Origin: Aralia elata
Taxonomy: Eukaryota > Streptophyta > Magnoliopsida > Apiales > Araliaceae
Direction: 5' to 3'
Assembly (NCBI GenBank): GCA_034770075.1
Contig: CM068384.1
Span: 40,707,182-40,771,181, forward strand
Length of the DNA stretch: 64,000 bases
The translations under genes and the position numbers were made by a program. Under the pieces are notes generated by a model. That model made no database searches. It saw nothing but the letters and a program-made list of their open reading frames with translations, and was not told the origin of the DNA. Below are positions 1-11,174 of the stretch, one piece after another (within the stretch, counting starts at the first letter, position 1; each line of letters begins with the position of its first letter).

Positions 1-479
1 GGAAGCTTCCTAGCAACTTCTTCAAGGGTATTTTAGACATTACCCAACTTCTTTTAAGGTTAAAATAGTCTTTTCGCAAAATCTTAATTATCCATTAGTT
101 ATTACTCATTCTTCATTGGTTATTAGACATTGGTTATTATCTTGTCATAATTACATTGTTTAAACACAATGGTTATTATCCCGCCATAATTACATTGGTT
201 ATTAACCACTTGGATATACAATGGTTATTGCCCCTTCATAATTACCTTGGTTATTAACCACTCTTGGCCATTTTAGTCATTACACACCAATTCCTACACT
301 TGACTCAAATATGGTTATTTCTTAACCATAGTTATATCATACCTGCCAACACAAGTATAGACACATCTTATACATCTCCCACCACTTAACCCAAGTTGGT
401 TTAAATAGAACACAATGTTAACTCATTAAATTAAATTAGATTTAATTAATAAGGACGTTCAAAATTCACGGGCATTACA
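1..479 (-). repeat. T1 3' LTR, first 479 bp in element orientation
   Basis: In element orientation the LTR starts TGTAATGCCC at 479, immediately after the polypurine tract. The sequence is colinear with 21052-21530, same length, with 4 substitutions seen by eye. The rest of the LTR lies left of the window. Confidence 0.95.
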
Positions 480-493
480 TCCCTCCCCCCTTA
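480..493 (-). promoter_or_regulatory. T1 polypurine tract
   Basis: On the minus strand this reads TAAGGGGGGAGGGA and directly abuts the 3' LTR start TGTAATG. It is the expected plus-strand DNA primer of reverse transcription. Confidence 0.9.
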
Positions 494-527
494 TAAAAAT
501 TCCGTCCTCGGAATTGCAAAAATAGGG

Positions 528-962
528 TTACTCAAATAAAAACGGATAATTCGCTTTCATTTTCTCTTCGAGTTCCCACGTAGCTTCTTCGACTGCGTGA
601 TTCCTCCAGAGAGCTTTGACAGAATGGATGGTCTTGTTTCTCAGCTTCTGTTCCTTTCTATCGAGAATCTGGACAGGAACTTCCTCGTACGTTAAGTCCT
701 TCTCGACTTGGATTGGTTTATAGCAGATAACATGCTTATAGCCTGGTTTATACGGCCGCAACACTGACACATGAAATACGTTGTGAATGTGCTCAAGTTC
801 AGGAGGTAACGCTACCTCGTACGCCACCTCGCCGACTCGCCTCAAAATCTCGAATGGTCCTATGAACCTAGGGCTCAATTTGCCCTTCTTACCAAACCGG
901 ATCTTTCCTTTCCAAGGAGATACCTTCAAAAATACAAAGGTACCAACTTCAAATTCCCGCTT
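528..962 (-). pseudogene. T1 integrase C-terminus with chromodomain
   Basis: This is the last part of the T1 polyprotein. It shows the integrase C-terminal region (motifs KVSPWKGKIRFGKKGKLSPRF, written here only as a landmark near 850-930, and VFHVSVLRPYKP) followed by a chromodomain with the ALWRNH and EEATWELEE core near 540-615. Chromodomains of this type direct integration towards heterochromatin in chromoviruses. The segment ends at the natural stop near 528. It is separated from the integrase core by an in-frame TAG at 963, where T2 has a Gln codon, so a single C-to-T change explains it. Reading frame is otherwise intact. Confidence 0.9.
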
Positions 963-1664
963 CTAACGATGTAAGTCGGCATATTTCTTCTGGCGATCTT
1001 GAGCTGCTACCAGTCGGTTTCTGATCAGCCGCACGATGTCTGTAGTCTGATGCACCATTTCTGGTCCCAACAATCTTCGCTCCCCAACCTCATCCCAACA
1101 CATCGGGGTTCGGCATTTCCTTCCATATAGCGCTTCGTACGGTGGCATGCCGATACTGGCGTGATAGCTATTGTTGTAAGCAAACTCCACTAGTGGCAAA
1201 TGGTCATCCCAGCTGCCCTTTAAATCCATCACGACTGCCTGAAGCATATCTTCTAAGGTCTGAATCGTTCGCTCGCTCTGACCGTCGGTTTGAGGATGAT
1301 ACGTTGTACTCAACCTCAACTGCGTTCCCATTCTTGCCTGCAGACTTTTCCAAAAATTCGATGTGAAGCGCGGATCTCTATCAGATACAATTGATACCGA
1401 CACCCCATGTCGTGACACTATCTCTTTCACATAAAGTTTTGCTAATTGCTCCAGATTGTACCGTATCTTGATTGGCAGAAAATGAGCAGACTTGGTTAGA
1501 CGATCCACAATTACCCAGATGACGTCTAAACCCTTATGAGTTGGTGGCAGTCCCACTACAAAGTCCATTGTGATGTGCTCCCACTTCCACTCCGGAATCT
1601 CTAATGGTTGAAGTAATCCGCTCGGTCGTTGGTGCTCTACTTTAATCCGCTGGCATGTCAGACA
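963..1664 (-). pseudogene. T1 integrase catalytic core
   Basis: Continues the pol frame from the TGA at 1665. It contains the rve-type core: the first catalytic Asp in MDFVVGLPPTHKG, the second in [14 protein letters not shown], and the Glu region in YHPQTDGQSERTIQTLED, followed by VEFAYNNSYHASIGMPPYEA. Integrase inserts the cDNA into chromosomal DNA. The open stretch after the internal Met covers 1568-963. The sequence between 1664 and 1568 is in frame and encodes the tail of the zinc-binding module (CLTCQR). The segment ends at the premature TAG. Confidence 0.92.
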
Positions 1665-3734
1665 TCAGCTGACGCACTCTGCCACTTCTCGTTTCATATT
1701 CGGCCACCAAAACTTTCGTCGCAAATCCGGGTACATCTTTGTGCTTCCAGGATGTACTGAGTACTTCGTGCTGTGAGCTTCCTGAAGGATTTCTTCCCTC
1801 AATTCCAGATCCAACGGTACCCAGACTCTCCCTTCAAACCTTAGCAACCTAGTGCTATCAATCTTATACTTAAGCTCCTCGCCTTCAGCAATTCGTTTCT
1901 TTATTGAATCACAATCCTCATCCTTTTCTTGAGCCTCCTTAATTTGATCCAATATGGTCGGGCTCGCTGTCACTGTAAACAATTTCCCGTCCGACTCCAT
2001 CGGATACTTAACCTCCAATTCCAGACGTTTGAACTCCTTTATCAGCTCTGCCTGAGTTGTAAGCCTCATCAATTTCTCTCTGCCCTTCCTACTCAGGGCA
2101 TCTGCCACTACGTTTGCTTTGCCCGGATGATACAGAATCTCACAGTCATAATCCTTGATCAATTCTAACCATCGACGCTGCCTCATATTCAGCTCCTTCT
2201 GAGTGAAGATATATTTCAGACTCTTGTGATCTGTATATATCTCGCACCTCTCTCCATATAGGTAGTGCCTCCAAATCTTCAAGGCGAACACTACTGCTAC
2301 TAACTCCAGATCATGAGTCGGGTATCCCTTCTCATAGTCCTTCTGCTGACGTGAAGCGTACGCAATGACCTTGCCATGCTGCATTAGTACACAACCAAGG
2401 CCTTTGTGTGACGCGTCACTGTATACTACAAAACCTCCAGTGTCGTCCGGTAAAGCCAACACTGGTGCTTGGCTCAGTCTCTTCTTCAGCTCCATGAAAC
2501 TCTCCTCACACTTCTCCGTCCAAACGAATTTTACCGTTTTCCTGGTTAGATTGGTCAGCGGTGATGCTATCTTCGAAAAATCTTGGATGAATCTCCGATA
2601 GTATCCTGCTAACCCTAGGAAACTCCTGATCTCTGTTGGCGTCTTCGGCTGCTCCCAGTTGATAATGGCTTCCACCTTTGCTGGATCTACTGAAACACCA
2701 TTCCTGTCAATGACGTGTCCTAGAAACTGCACCCTTTGCAACAAAAATTCACACTTCGAAAACTTTGCGTACAGCTTCTCCCTTCTCAATGCCTCCAAAG
2801 CAATTCTTAGATGTTCAACATGTTCTTCCTCTGTCACTGAATACACCAAGATGTCATCGATGAATACTACCACGAACTTGTCCAAGTACTGCTTGAACAC
2901 TCTATTCATCATATCCATGAATGTCGCTGGTGCATTTGTTAGTCCAAATGACATAACCAGAAACTCGAAATGTCCATAACGAGTTCTGAATGCCGTCTTC
3001 GGGATATCCTCCTGTCTCACCCTTAGTTGATGATACCCCGTCCTCAAATCAATCTTTGAAAAGTATTTCGCCCCCTTGAGTTGATCAAACAGATCGTCTA
3101 TCTTGGGCAACGGGTACCTATTCTTAATGGTAACTTTGTTCAACTCGCGGTAGTCGATACAAAGCCTCATCGAGCCATCCTTCTTCTTTACGAACAGAAC
3201 TGGCGCTCCCCATGGTGACACGCTCGGTCTGATATAACCCTTGTCTAACAGTTCCTGCAATTTAACCATCAACTCTTTCATCTCTACTGATGCCATTCGG
3301 TAAGGCGCCTTGGATATCGGTGCCGTCCCGGGTACCAAGTCGATCACAAATTCTATCTCTCTATCTGGCGGCAATCCCGGAATCTCATCTGGGAAGACAT
3401 CAACGAATTCCCTTACGACGGGTATCTGACTCAGTTCACCCTTGACCCGTCGAGTGTCCACCACGTGAGCCAAATAACCTATACAACCCTTCTGAAGCAA
3501 TCTCTTTGCTTGCATCATCGTCAGACAACCAGATTGTCTCGGCGATTTATTACCATAGAACACTACCTTCGACTTACTTGGAGTCTCCAGGTGTACGCAC
3601 TTTTTCTTACAGTCAATGACCGCCCCGTGACTCGCTAACCAATCCATTCCAAGGATTACATCAAATTCTCCGAGACGAATCGGTAGCAAATCCACGTTAA
3701 GCTTAAACCCTCTCAAATCAGCACAACAATTTCT
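1665..3734 (-). pseudogene. T1 protease C-part, reverse transcriptase, RNase H, integrase zinc finger
   Basis: One long open stretch of the pol polyprotein. Landmarks in order: [16 protein letters not shown] (end of retropepsin, about 3620-3670), [13 protein letters not shown] and [21 protein letters not shown] (RT fingers), the RT catalytic FIDDILVYS near 2845-2865, [20 protein letters not shown], RNase H with [10 protein letters not shown] near 2420 and [10 protein letters not shown] near 2210-2235, then the integrase HHCC zinc finger starting near 1780. It stops at TGA 1665-1667, where T2 has an Arg codon, so CGA changed to TGA, a CpG transition. Upstream an in-frame TAG at 3735 separates it from gag-protease. 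Confidence 0.94.
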
Positions 3735-5047
3735 CTAAATGTAATTTACGGGGATAATCTCTTTGTTCGCTACTTCTACGTTCATCGGGTGTTCTAATGG
3801 TTCACTAGGTAAATTAAATCCTTGAGCAAATTCATCAGATACAAAAGAACATGAAGCTCCCGAATCGAATAACACATAGGCATTTATGTCGTTGATTTGA
3901 ATAATACCTGACACCACCTCCCTGGATGCCACGACATCTTGCACTGTCATGTTGAAGGTCCTTGCTGTTGGCTTATTTGGCTGGGCTGGTCCTCCACTGG
4001 TTGCCCTCGAGTTGTTGCCCCTATTGCCGCTTCCGCCATCCATGTTTTTCTTCCTTGGATAGTCCTTGCTTCGATGTCCCAGCTCTCCACAAGTGAAACA
4101 ACCTCCTTTCTTCGCCTTAGGACAATTGGGCGAGATATGCCCTTCTTGTCCACAGGTATAACAGAACATTTTTCCTTTCATGCACTCTCCCGAGTGACCC
4201 TTCCCGCAATTTCCACATACCTGCCTTTTCTGCTGCATGCTCCCTTGCTGCATTTCAGAATTGCTACCCCCACTGATCCATTGACGCTTTCTGTTGTTGC
4301 TGCCACCACTGCTAGCATTCGTATTTCCTCCTTCTACCTTCTTCTTGTTCTTCTCCCGATTATACTTTGAAACCGCTTCACTCCCACCTTCAGCAATGAG
4401 AGCTTTCTCCAACAAGGTTGAGAACGACGTAATTTGTAAAACCGCTACCTTGCTGTAGATCCACGGCTTTAATCCATTCTCGAACCTTCTTGCCTTCCTC
4501 ACCTCAGTGTCCACCTGATGTGGGGCGAATCTAGCCAATTCATTGAATTTTGCAGCGTACTCTGACACTGACAAGTTTTCCTGCTTCAGTTCTAAAAACT
4601 TGATCTCCATTTTCTCCTGCGTACTCTCAGGGAAGTAATTCTCGAAAAACAACGTCTTGAATGCTTCCCACGCCACGACTCCAGTTCCAGCTTTGCTCTG
4701 ATTGGCTTCCCACCAAAAGTTAGCCTCACCTTTCATTAAGTAAGTAGCAAAAACTGTCTTTTGCTCCTCGGCGACTCTAGCGATGACAAAGGCCTTTTCA
4801 ATCTCCTTTATCCACGACTGGGCCTCTATCGGGTCCGTTGTTCCCCTAAACTCCGGCGGCCCTACTGCCCTGAAGTCTTTAAAATTGGCTAAGTGGTTGC
4901 CGTCTGGTTTCCTGCGGTAGTCGTTTGATTCCGCAGAGCTTCGGCCATCATGTTGATAAAGTCTTGCATTGGGTTTGGTTGAGTTCCCTCTGCATTGTTA
5001 ACCGACTCTTCGACCCCTTGGTTCCGTAGGATTCGTCTGGGCGGCAT
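3735..5047 (-). pseudogene. T1 gag and N-terminal protease
   Basis: Gag plus the start of the aspartic protease. ATG at 5047 opens MPPRR; about 160 nt later the frame is lost near 4890 and resumes in the main frame as FKDFRAVGPPEF. The retrotransposon gag domain includes KGEANFWWEAN and FKTLFFENYFPE. Three CCHC-type knuckles follow at about 4060-4220: CGNCGKGHSGEC, CYTCGQEGHISPNC and CFTCGELGHRSKD, where the last expected Cys is Tyr. The protease active site FDSGASCSF lies near 3850-3872. The segment ends at an in-frame TAG. The polyprotein is therefore disabled in gag as well as in pol. Confidence 0.92.
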
Positions 5048-5578
5048 TATCTGTTTAAACAAAGTCCTAACACGTTACTCGGGTTTTATAAACATATCAG
5101 TATTTAGCATGTAATACAATATTATACTTGAACAATCGCATGACCATCGTGTGGGAGCTCTAGCTTACCTAACCTCGGGAATTCTGCTCTCCCCGATTAG
5201 TCATTTAAGTTGCTAAAATACCGATTCAGTTTTACTGAATTAACATAATCATTGAATAGACGGTTTACCAAGTAGAATTCTCAAACACATACCATAATAA
5301 TTCATTTATATTCATATACCTACTTTAGCGTCTTACACGTTCATTACAGGTATATTACTATAACTGCTACCATCCCATTTAATATAACAAAAGATGGGAT
5401 TCACTTAAACCATTCTTTTCTACCTACATAAATGGAAAGTACATCCTACATACGAACTACCTCGCACCTGCTGAGGTTAATACAAATTTTAGTAAATCAA
5501 AAGTAGTACCAACCTCACTGCTCAAGGCATAACTGCCCACCTCCAACTATCCTCTAAGGGACACAAGGTGAATACAAC
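5048..5578. other. T1 untranslated spacer between extra ORF and gag
   Basis: About 530 bp between the end of the coiled-coil ORF and the gag start. I see no ORF, repeat or known motif. The sequence is moderately AT-rich, similar to 47336-47737 in T2 in position but not obviously in sequence. Confidence 0.6.
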
Positions 5579-7506
5579 TCAACGCTTGCTCTCGCTACTG
5601 GAGGGCAGATCCATCCATTTGGCGTCGAACTGCATAAAGGCGATGCCTACGGCTCGCTCTAAACCATATATCTTCGCATCTTTAGCTTTCACCTCATCCC
5701 TCAACTGTCCTAACTATAGCTCTCTTTGCTGCAGCCTTTTGCGCAACTCGGCTAACTCAGCATGCGCCTGGTAAGCAACGTCCTTATACTGCTGCTTAGC
5801 AATCTGGAGGATGTGGTTTTGTGCCTCCATTTGTTTAGCCCTAACTGTAGGGTTTTGGACACATAAACGCAGCGGAATTTAAAAATTTTAAAACAATTTT
5901 TTCGAAACCCTAATACAGGATCCATGCGAAAACAAATTAATTCAGAGGTTTAGATTTGCTTTACCGATTATCCAAGCTTGAATGCAACGATGAAATTCTG
6001 GAACGGCTTCGAATCTCCAACGCAATCCAACGGAACTGCGTCTCTCCGGTATCCACACGAACGTCCCACAAATCGTCACACGATCTGCAGCAAAAAGAAT
6101 TCCGGTACTAGCCGCCAAGATCTGGATTTTCCCAAGTGTTGCTCTCAACTCTCTTTTCTAAAACGGCTAGGGTTTTTCTTTTTGGTTTTCACGTAAACAA
6201 GACTGCTGATATATCTGATATATATATAGAGTCCAAAAAGTAATTAATCAAAACCCTAATCTTATTAGAAAAGTAAAATCCGAATTTATATATATATATA
6301 TTATTTTAATTAAGTCTTACTTAATTAATATACATATATATACAAATTATCTTGTTAATTTAAATTCGTAATTTAAATACTATCAATCATATTGATATAT
6401 TTAAATCCTTACAATTTAAATTAATTCTCTTTTAATTACGTTCTAAGTGTGTGACCCTATAGGTTATTATTATATTGGCAATAATTTTAAAATCATATTA
6501 TAAAATTATAAACAGTGAGTGGCATCTAGTAATGCATCACTGCTACCCAAATAATAATAAGATCGATGATTCGATGCAACCTTTTCGTGACCAATGTTTC
6601 AATATAATTTAATCCTTTTAACCTTGACATCCTAGATTAAACTCGAGCCATGGAATGTGTCATACTCTTCATAATTTAATCTGAGTTTTCTTGATCAATG
6701 AGTAGACTATATGAAACAAATCACTATTTGAGCATGGCCATGCATTTCATAGTCCTACTCAATCAAGAGGCCTATGGATATCACTCCTAATATATAGGAG
6801 GGTTAAATTCCATCTAGATCACTCATATTCCTCACACGATTCATGATGTACCCAATAATCACCTTTATTGTCCACCCTATTAAAGGTGACCTTTGATGAT
6901 ATCAAAGTACATAAATTCTCGTATAGTAATATAGTGATTTCAGGTTGGAGGACCATTACATCATTGTCACTATGAGAATTGCTTATGACACTTTGCATAA
7001 TGCTCCGCGTAGAATTCTCATGTTGGGTCTGTCCAATACATTGTTCTCTAACATGTACCTATACATTGACTTAATATCTCAAATATTAATGACCAATGAG
7101 ATTTGGCCATCAGTCAATCTACATACTAGTCTCAATGTATCATTGTTGTCCCATTCTCAATGATACTCGACTAGGGACATTTAAGAGTAATGGTATTTAT
7201 TGTAATTATATATAATCTCATGTTCAAGTCACATACTTGAAGCTATATAATTTGTATCATTATTCTAAGGACTTTTATTATGCTAACATTTATATAACAT
7301 AGTAAATGAAACCATAATAAAATAATTCATTTATTCAATCAAATATCAAAAGAAATGTTAAGCAATTACATTAAATAATTGGCCTCTAGGGCATAAACTC
7401 TAACACTAACCTCTAGCTCGGCGTCCCTCGCCAGTAAATCTCCTATCACCTCAGGCCCTATGGGCTCCTGGTTCACTAAATAGCTATCGTGACTCTCGTC
7501 CGACAT
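5579..7506 (-). pseudogene. T1 extra ORF between PBS and gag, coiled coil, split by a copia solo LTR
   Basis: ATG at 7506 begins MSDESHDSYLVNQEP. The frame is interrupted at 7406 by the copia LTR and resumes at 5845. When the LTR and one copy of the 5-bp duplication are ignored, the two parts are in the same frame with no lost base. The product is about 120 codons, rich in Glu, Lys, Gln, Arg and Leu, with heptad-like spacing (AELAELRKRLQQ). One in-frame TAG lies at 5714-5716; the frame then stays open to TGA at 5579-5581. T2 has a longer counterpart in the same place on the same strand with weak similarity (QYKDVAYQ versus QYRSLAYQ). Function unknown. I do not recognise it as a standard Tekay protein. 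Confidence 0.72.
5846..7405 (-). mobile_element. Solo LTR of a Ty1/copia element inserted in T1
   Basis: 1560 bp starting TGTAGGGTTTTGG and ending CTCTAACA on the plus strand, flanked by the 5-bp direct repeat ctaac (5841-5845 and 7406-7410). In element orientation (minus) it begins TGTTAGAGTTTATGCCCTAG, a layout I associate with copia LTRs of the Tork/TAR group. No internal domain is present, so it is a solo LTR left after recombination between the two LTRs. AT-rich, no ORF. Confidence 0.9.
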
Positions 7507-7694
7507 CCTACAAACACCACACCATAAACAACATCAGTACCACAATAAAATATATTCATTGATAAAATGAAATGATATTTTATTCGGTACAACTAGAACT
7601 CGATGAATCTCCTCAACCCATCCCCTACATACTCTATATGAGTTTTCTACCAAGGTTATAACCTAGGTTTCTGCTTCCTAACGTTTATAACCTA

Positions 7695-9729
7695 TGTCGA
7701 CGCCGGGTTTTCGCTCCTTTTGGTCTTTTCCAATTTTAGCCTTTTGGTTTAGATGATTGTTTGGAAAAGGTCGGCATTGAGTGTCGACGGGGTTTTGAAA
7801 GATCGCTTTTTATGATGAGCCAATTAACCAGAGTCGCCAGTTGGTATATTTGAAATGGATGTACCAACTCATCCGAATTTTCGTTTTTTTATAAATCGCT
7901 GGCTCATATGTGACTCCGAATTAATTGGTCTGCGAATCGAGATTCATAGAGTTCGGGGGCTTGCTTAAGTGAGGGGAAGGTGTTAGGCACCCCCCGACTT
8001 CCGTGAAACACGGTTACCGCAATCTTGATGCTTTCCTATCCTTTAATTCTCGAATGTGTGTGTGTATGTGCGCGCGTGTGTGTGTGTGTGCCTATGTGAA
8101 TGTTGTGGTGAGTTTGTATGAAAGAAACATTTGGATTTTTAGGGAAAATCGTGCTTTAATTTGGGAACGCTTCGGGATGTCTTTTCGGCATACACGAGGA
8201 AGCTTTATGAGAAAGGTTTGATTTTAATTGTCAAAAACTATGAGATTTTCATTGGGTGTCGTTTTGGCAAAACAAGAGTTTTTAAACCTTCGTCAAAATA
8301 GGAATCGAGATCTATACGTTGCCTTCGTAACTCAAATGATGGGCAATTTCTAGGATCTCTTTAACCCTATGCACAAAGATTCAATAAAACATTACTTATT
8401 TTATAAAACCATTTTGGGTGATGTTTGAAAGCGATTTTTCTTTAGCCTTCTCGTTAAATAGGAATCGACATTCATTAGCATTCCCAAATTTTAGCCTCGT
8501 GACTCTAATAACCTAGTTTGATTGATTTTATGAAAATCTTATCGTTTAGCCTTGAAATCAATTTCATCTCATAAATCAAATCGAGCATAAACACGCGTCG
8601 GGGCTATTCATGGGCATGTAAGCCATCAAAATAACCCCAAACGCCTACAATCACAAGCTTCACTATTTCGGGGCCTTAAACCCGATTCTCGCCTTGGCGT
8701 CGTTTTAAGGCCCGACGATTACATATTTACAATGAAAGGTACATCGAATTTATTACATATATCAAAAGATGTCCATCATCGGATTTGGACCACGGGGTCG
8801 CTTTCCTAGGCTCACATCCAAAATCGCTACACACCCACAAGATCCAAAAAAATAACAATCTAAATAAACTTATGCACAATAACATCATTACAACGAGGTA
8901 AAATTCACCAAATGGATATCATCGGGCCCATTAGGAGGAATTTCGTTTCCATTTGGGAACCCTCACTAATAGCCCTCAATCCATAGATCCACGACCATAC
9001 ACAAGGAAACTACATTTAATATAATTTGGATGACAAAAGCCTAACAAAAATGGTAAAACAAAATGCTAAAACAAAGGATTTTTTTCACCTTGCAAATAAT
9101 CCCCACAATATGTATGAATTTGTGTATTGAATAGAGTAGAAAAATATGAGATGTAATCTCACAAAATGGGTACAATTTCTCACTTCTTTTCTCTCTTTTC
9201 TCTCTATTTTTTCTTGCTGTTTTCTCCTTCTTTTCTTTCTTTTTTCGCCGCTGCTGCTGCTGCCCCCCTGTATGCTGAAGCGAAACTAAGCTGAAATAGG
9301 CTGGTTTAGGGCAGCCGCAGATTGATCTGCGGCTGGCTGGCCCACCCCCCAATCGCACTCAGCTGGTTTCCTGGTTTCGAGTCCCGTGCGCACCACCATT
9401 ATTTTAATCGTTTGGCCGCAGATCAATCCGCGGCTGGGTGGGCTGATTTTCTCGTTTTCCGAACCGCACCTCGTTTCTCGTGTCGTGACGTCAGTTTTCG
9501 CCGACAGGCCTGTATTTTGCAGTCCGAGAATCACTGGGAGACGTGCCACATCATTCGGGCATGCTCATTTCGGACGGCCCTGCTGTCACGTCGGTTTTGA
9601 TTTGCAAATCGTTGCGGTGGCGTCGAGTGTTCGCACTTGTGCATCCCTCGCTCTCACCGGCCGGTTCATTTGACGATTTTGCCCTCCTGTCACGGTTAGT
9701 ATACAAAGCGCAAAATTTGGGTGTCTACA
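7695..9729 (-). repeat. O1 3' LTR
   Basis: 2035 bp, plus-strand ends TGTCGACGCC and GTGTCTACA. Nearly identical to 15722-17753. Contains a TG/CG dinucleotide tract near 8055-8090, an internal copy of the first 11 nt of the PBS at 7839-7829 (minus), and two palindromes near 9312-9335 and 9416-9433. Confidence 0.97.
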
Positions 9730-9745
9730 GCTGCCCCTCTTTATC
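9730..9745 (-). promoter_or_regulatory. O1 polypurine tract
   Basis: On the minus strand GATAAAGAGGGGCAGC directly precedes the 3' LTR start TGTAGACACC. It overlaps one arm of a 12-bp perfect inverted repeat (9739-9750 with 9772-9783). Confidence 0.85.
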
Positions 9746-10256
9746 ATGTTTATGAAATGTTAAATGAAATGAACATGATAAAGAAGTAGACACACGATGC
9801 ATGAATGACAGTGCATAAGGATGACAGTGCAACACATACAACTTATGATGTAACGCAAGATGTAAGGCATGCAACACATTTGTAAAGGTGTCAATGCATC
9901 AATCCCTAACCTGTCGCTCGTCTCGTAATCGCCGGGTCTCGTATCCAGTCGATTGTCCTGCGAATGCCGGGTCTCATATCCGGTCACCCCTCTCGCAATC
10001 ACCTTATTCCATCCCATTGTCATCAAAGGAAGTTATAATTCTGACTAGCTCGAAAGGCATCCTTAGAATTCGTCCTCGCACATCGCTCTTGGCAACCATC
10101 GCTTTTGACTCTGATAAGCTAGGACCTTGACACCTAACCTGCATGGGTCACGTACAGAATTATCATATATTCAATGCATGTAACACAACATTTAAAATGT
10201 AAATTTGATGAAAAATGACCCCTGTACAGTCTTTTGAAACGGTTCCACAGGTGTCA
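9746..10256. other. O1 3' untranslated region, degenerate repeat relict
   Basis: No gene. 9900-10010 contains diverged copies of the words that make up the neighbouring tandem array (ctcgtaatcgccgg, gtcgattgtc). It may be an older or seed portion of that array. Confidence 0.6.
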
Positions 10257-11170
10257 CCATTTGTCGGGGCCGGGTTTCGTCGCCGGTCACCCATCTCGTA
10301 ACCCCCGGTTATCGTCGCCGGTTGGTTATCTTGTCGGAGCCGGTTTTCGTCGCCGGACATCCATCTCGTAATCGCCGGTTATCGTCGCCGGTCGATTGTC
10401 TTGTCGGGGCCGGTTTTCGTCGCTGGACACCCATCTCGTAACCCCCGATTATCGTCGCCGGTTGGTTATCTTGTCGGAGCCGGTTTTCGTCGCCGGACAT
10501 CCATCTCGTAATCGCCGGTTATCGTCGCCGGTCGATTGTCTCGTCGGGGCCGGTTTTCGTCGCCGGACACCCATCTCGTAACCCCCGGTTATCGTCGCCG
10601 GTTGGTTATCTTGTCGGAGCCGGTTTTCGTCGCCGGACATCCATCTCGTAATCGCCGGTTATCGTCGCCGGTCGATTGTCTTGTCGGGGCCGGTTTTCGT
10701 CGCCGGACGCCCATCTCGTAACCCCCGGTTATCGTCACCGGTTGGTTATCTTGTCGGAGCCGGTTTTCGTCGCCGGACATCCATCTCGTAATCGCCGGTT
10801 ATCGTCGCCGGTCGATTGTCTTGTCGGGGCCGGTTTTCGTCGCCGGACGCCCATCTCGTAACCCCCGGTTATCGTCACCGGTTGGTTATCTTGTCGGAGC
10901 CGGTTTTCGTCGCCGGACATCCATCTCGTAATCGCCGGTTATCGTCGCCGGTCGATTGTCTTGTCGGGGCCGGTTTTCGTCGCCGGACACCCATCTCGTA
11001 ACCCCCGGTTATCGTCGCCGGTTGGTTATCTTGTCGGAGCCGGTTTTCGTCGCCGGACATCCATCTCGTAATCGCCGGTTATCGTCGCCGGTCGATTGTC
11101 TTGTCGGGGCCGGTTTTCGTCGCCGGACACCCATCTCGTAACCCCCGGTTATCGTCGCCGGTGGGTTATC
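10257..11170. repeat. O1 tandem array, 140-bp higher-order repeat of two 70-bp halves
   Basis: About 6.5 copies of a 140-bp unit. Each unit has two related 70-bp halves. One half carries ttgtcggagccgg, gacatccatctcgtaatcgcc and gtcgattgtc; the other carries ttgtcggggccgg, gacacccatctcgtaaccccc and gttggttatc. Copies are almost identical. Every frame is open on both strands because the unit lacks stops in several frames, which produces many spurious small ORFs spaced 140 bp apart. It sits in the 3' untranslated region of O1, where Tat/Ogre elements are known to carry hypervariable tandem repeats. Confidence 0.95.
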
Positions 11171-11174
11171 TTGG

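Noticed and set aside
9041..9358. Lys/Glu-rich ORF in the O1 LTR, repeated at 17065-17382
   Set aside because: Low-complexity CT-rich LTR sequence read on the minus strand; duplicated only because the LTR is duplicated.
10309..11141. Series of about 60-codon ORFs on both strands every 140 bp
   Set aside because: They are the same tandem DNA unit read in frames that happen to lack stops, on both strands at once. No protein signal.
10257..11170. CRISPR-like regular repeat
   Set aside because: No unique spacers; both halves of the unit repeat. Tandem satellite in a plant retroelement.
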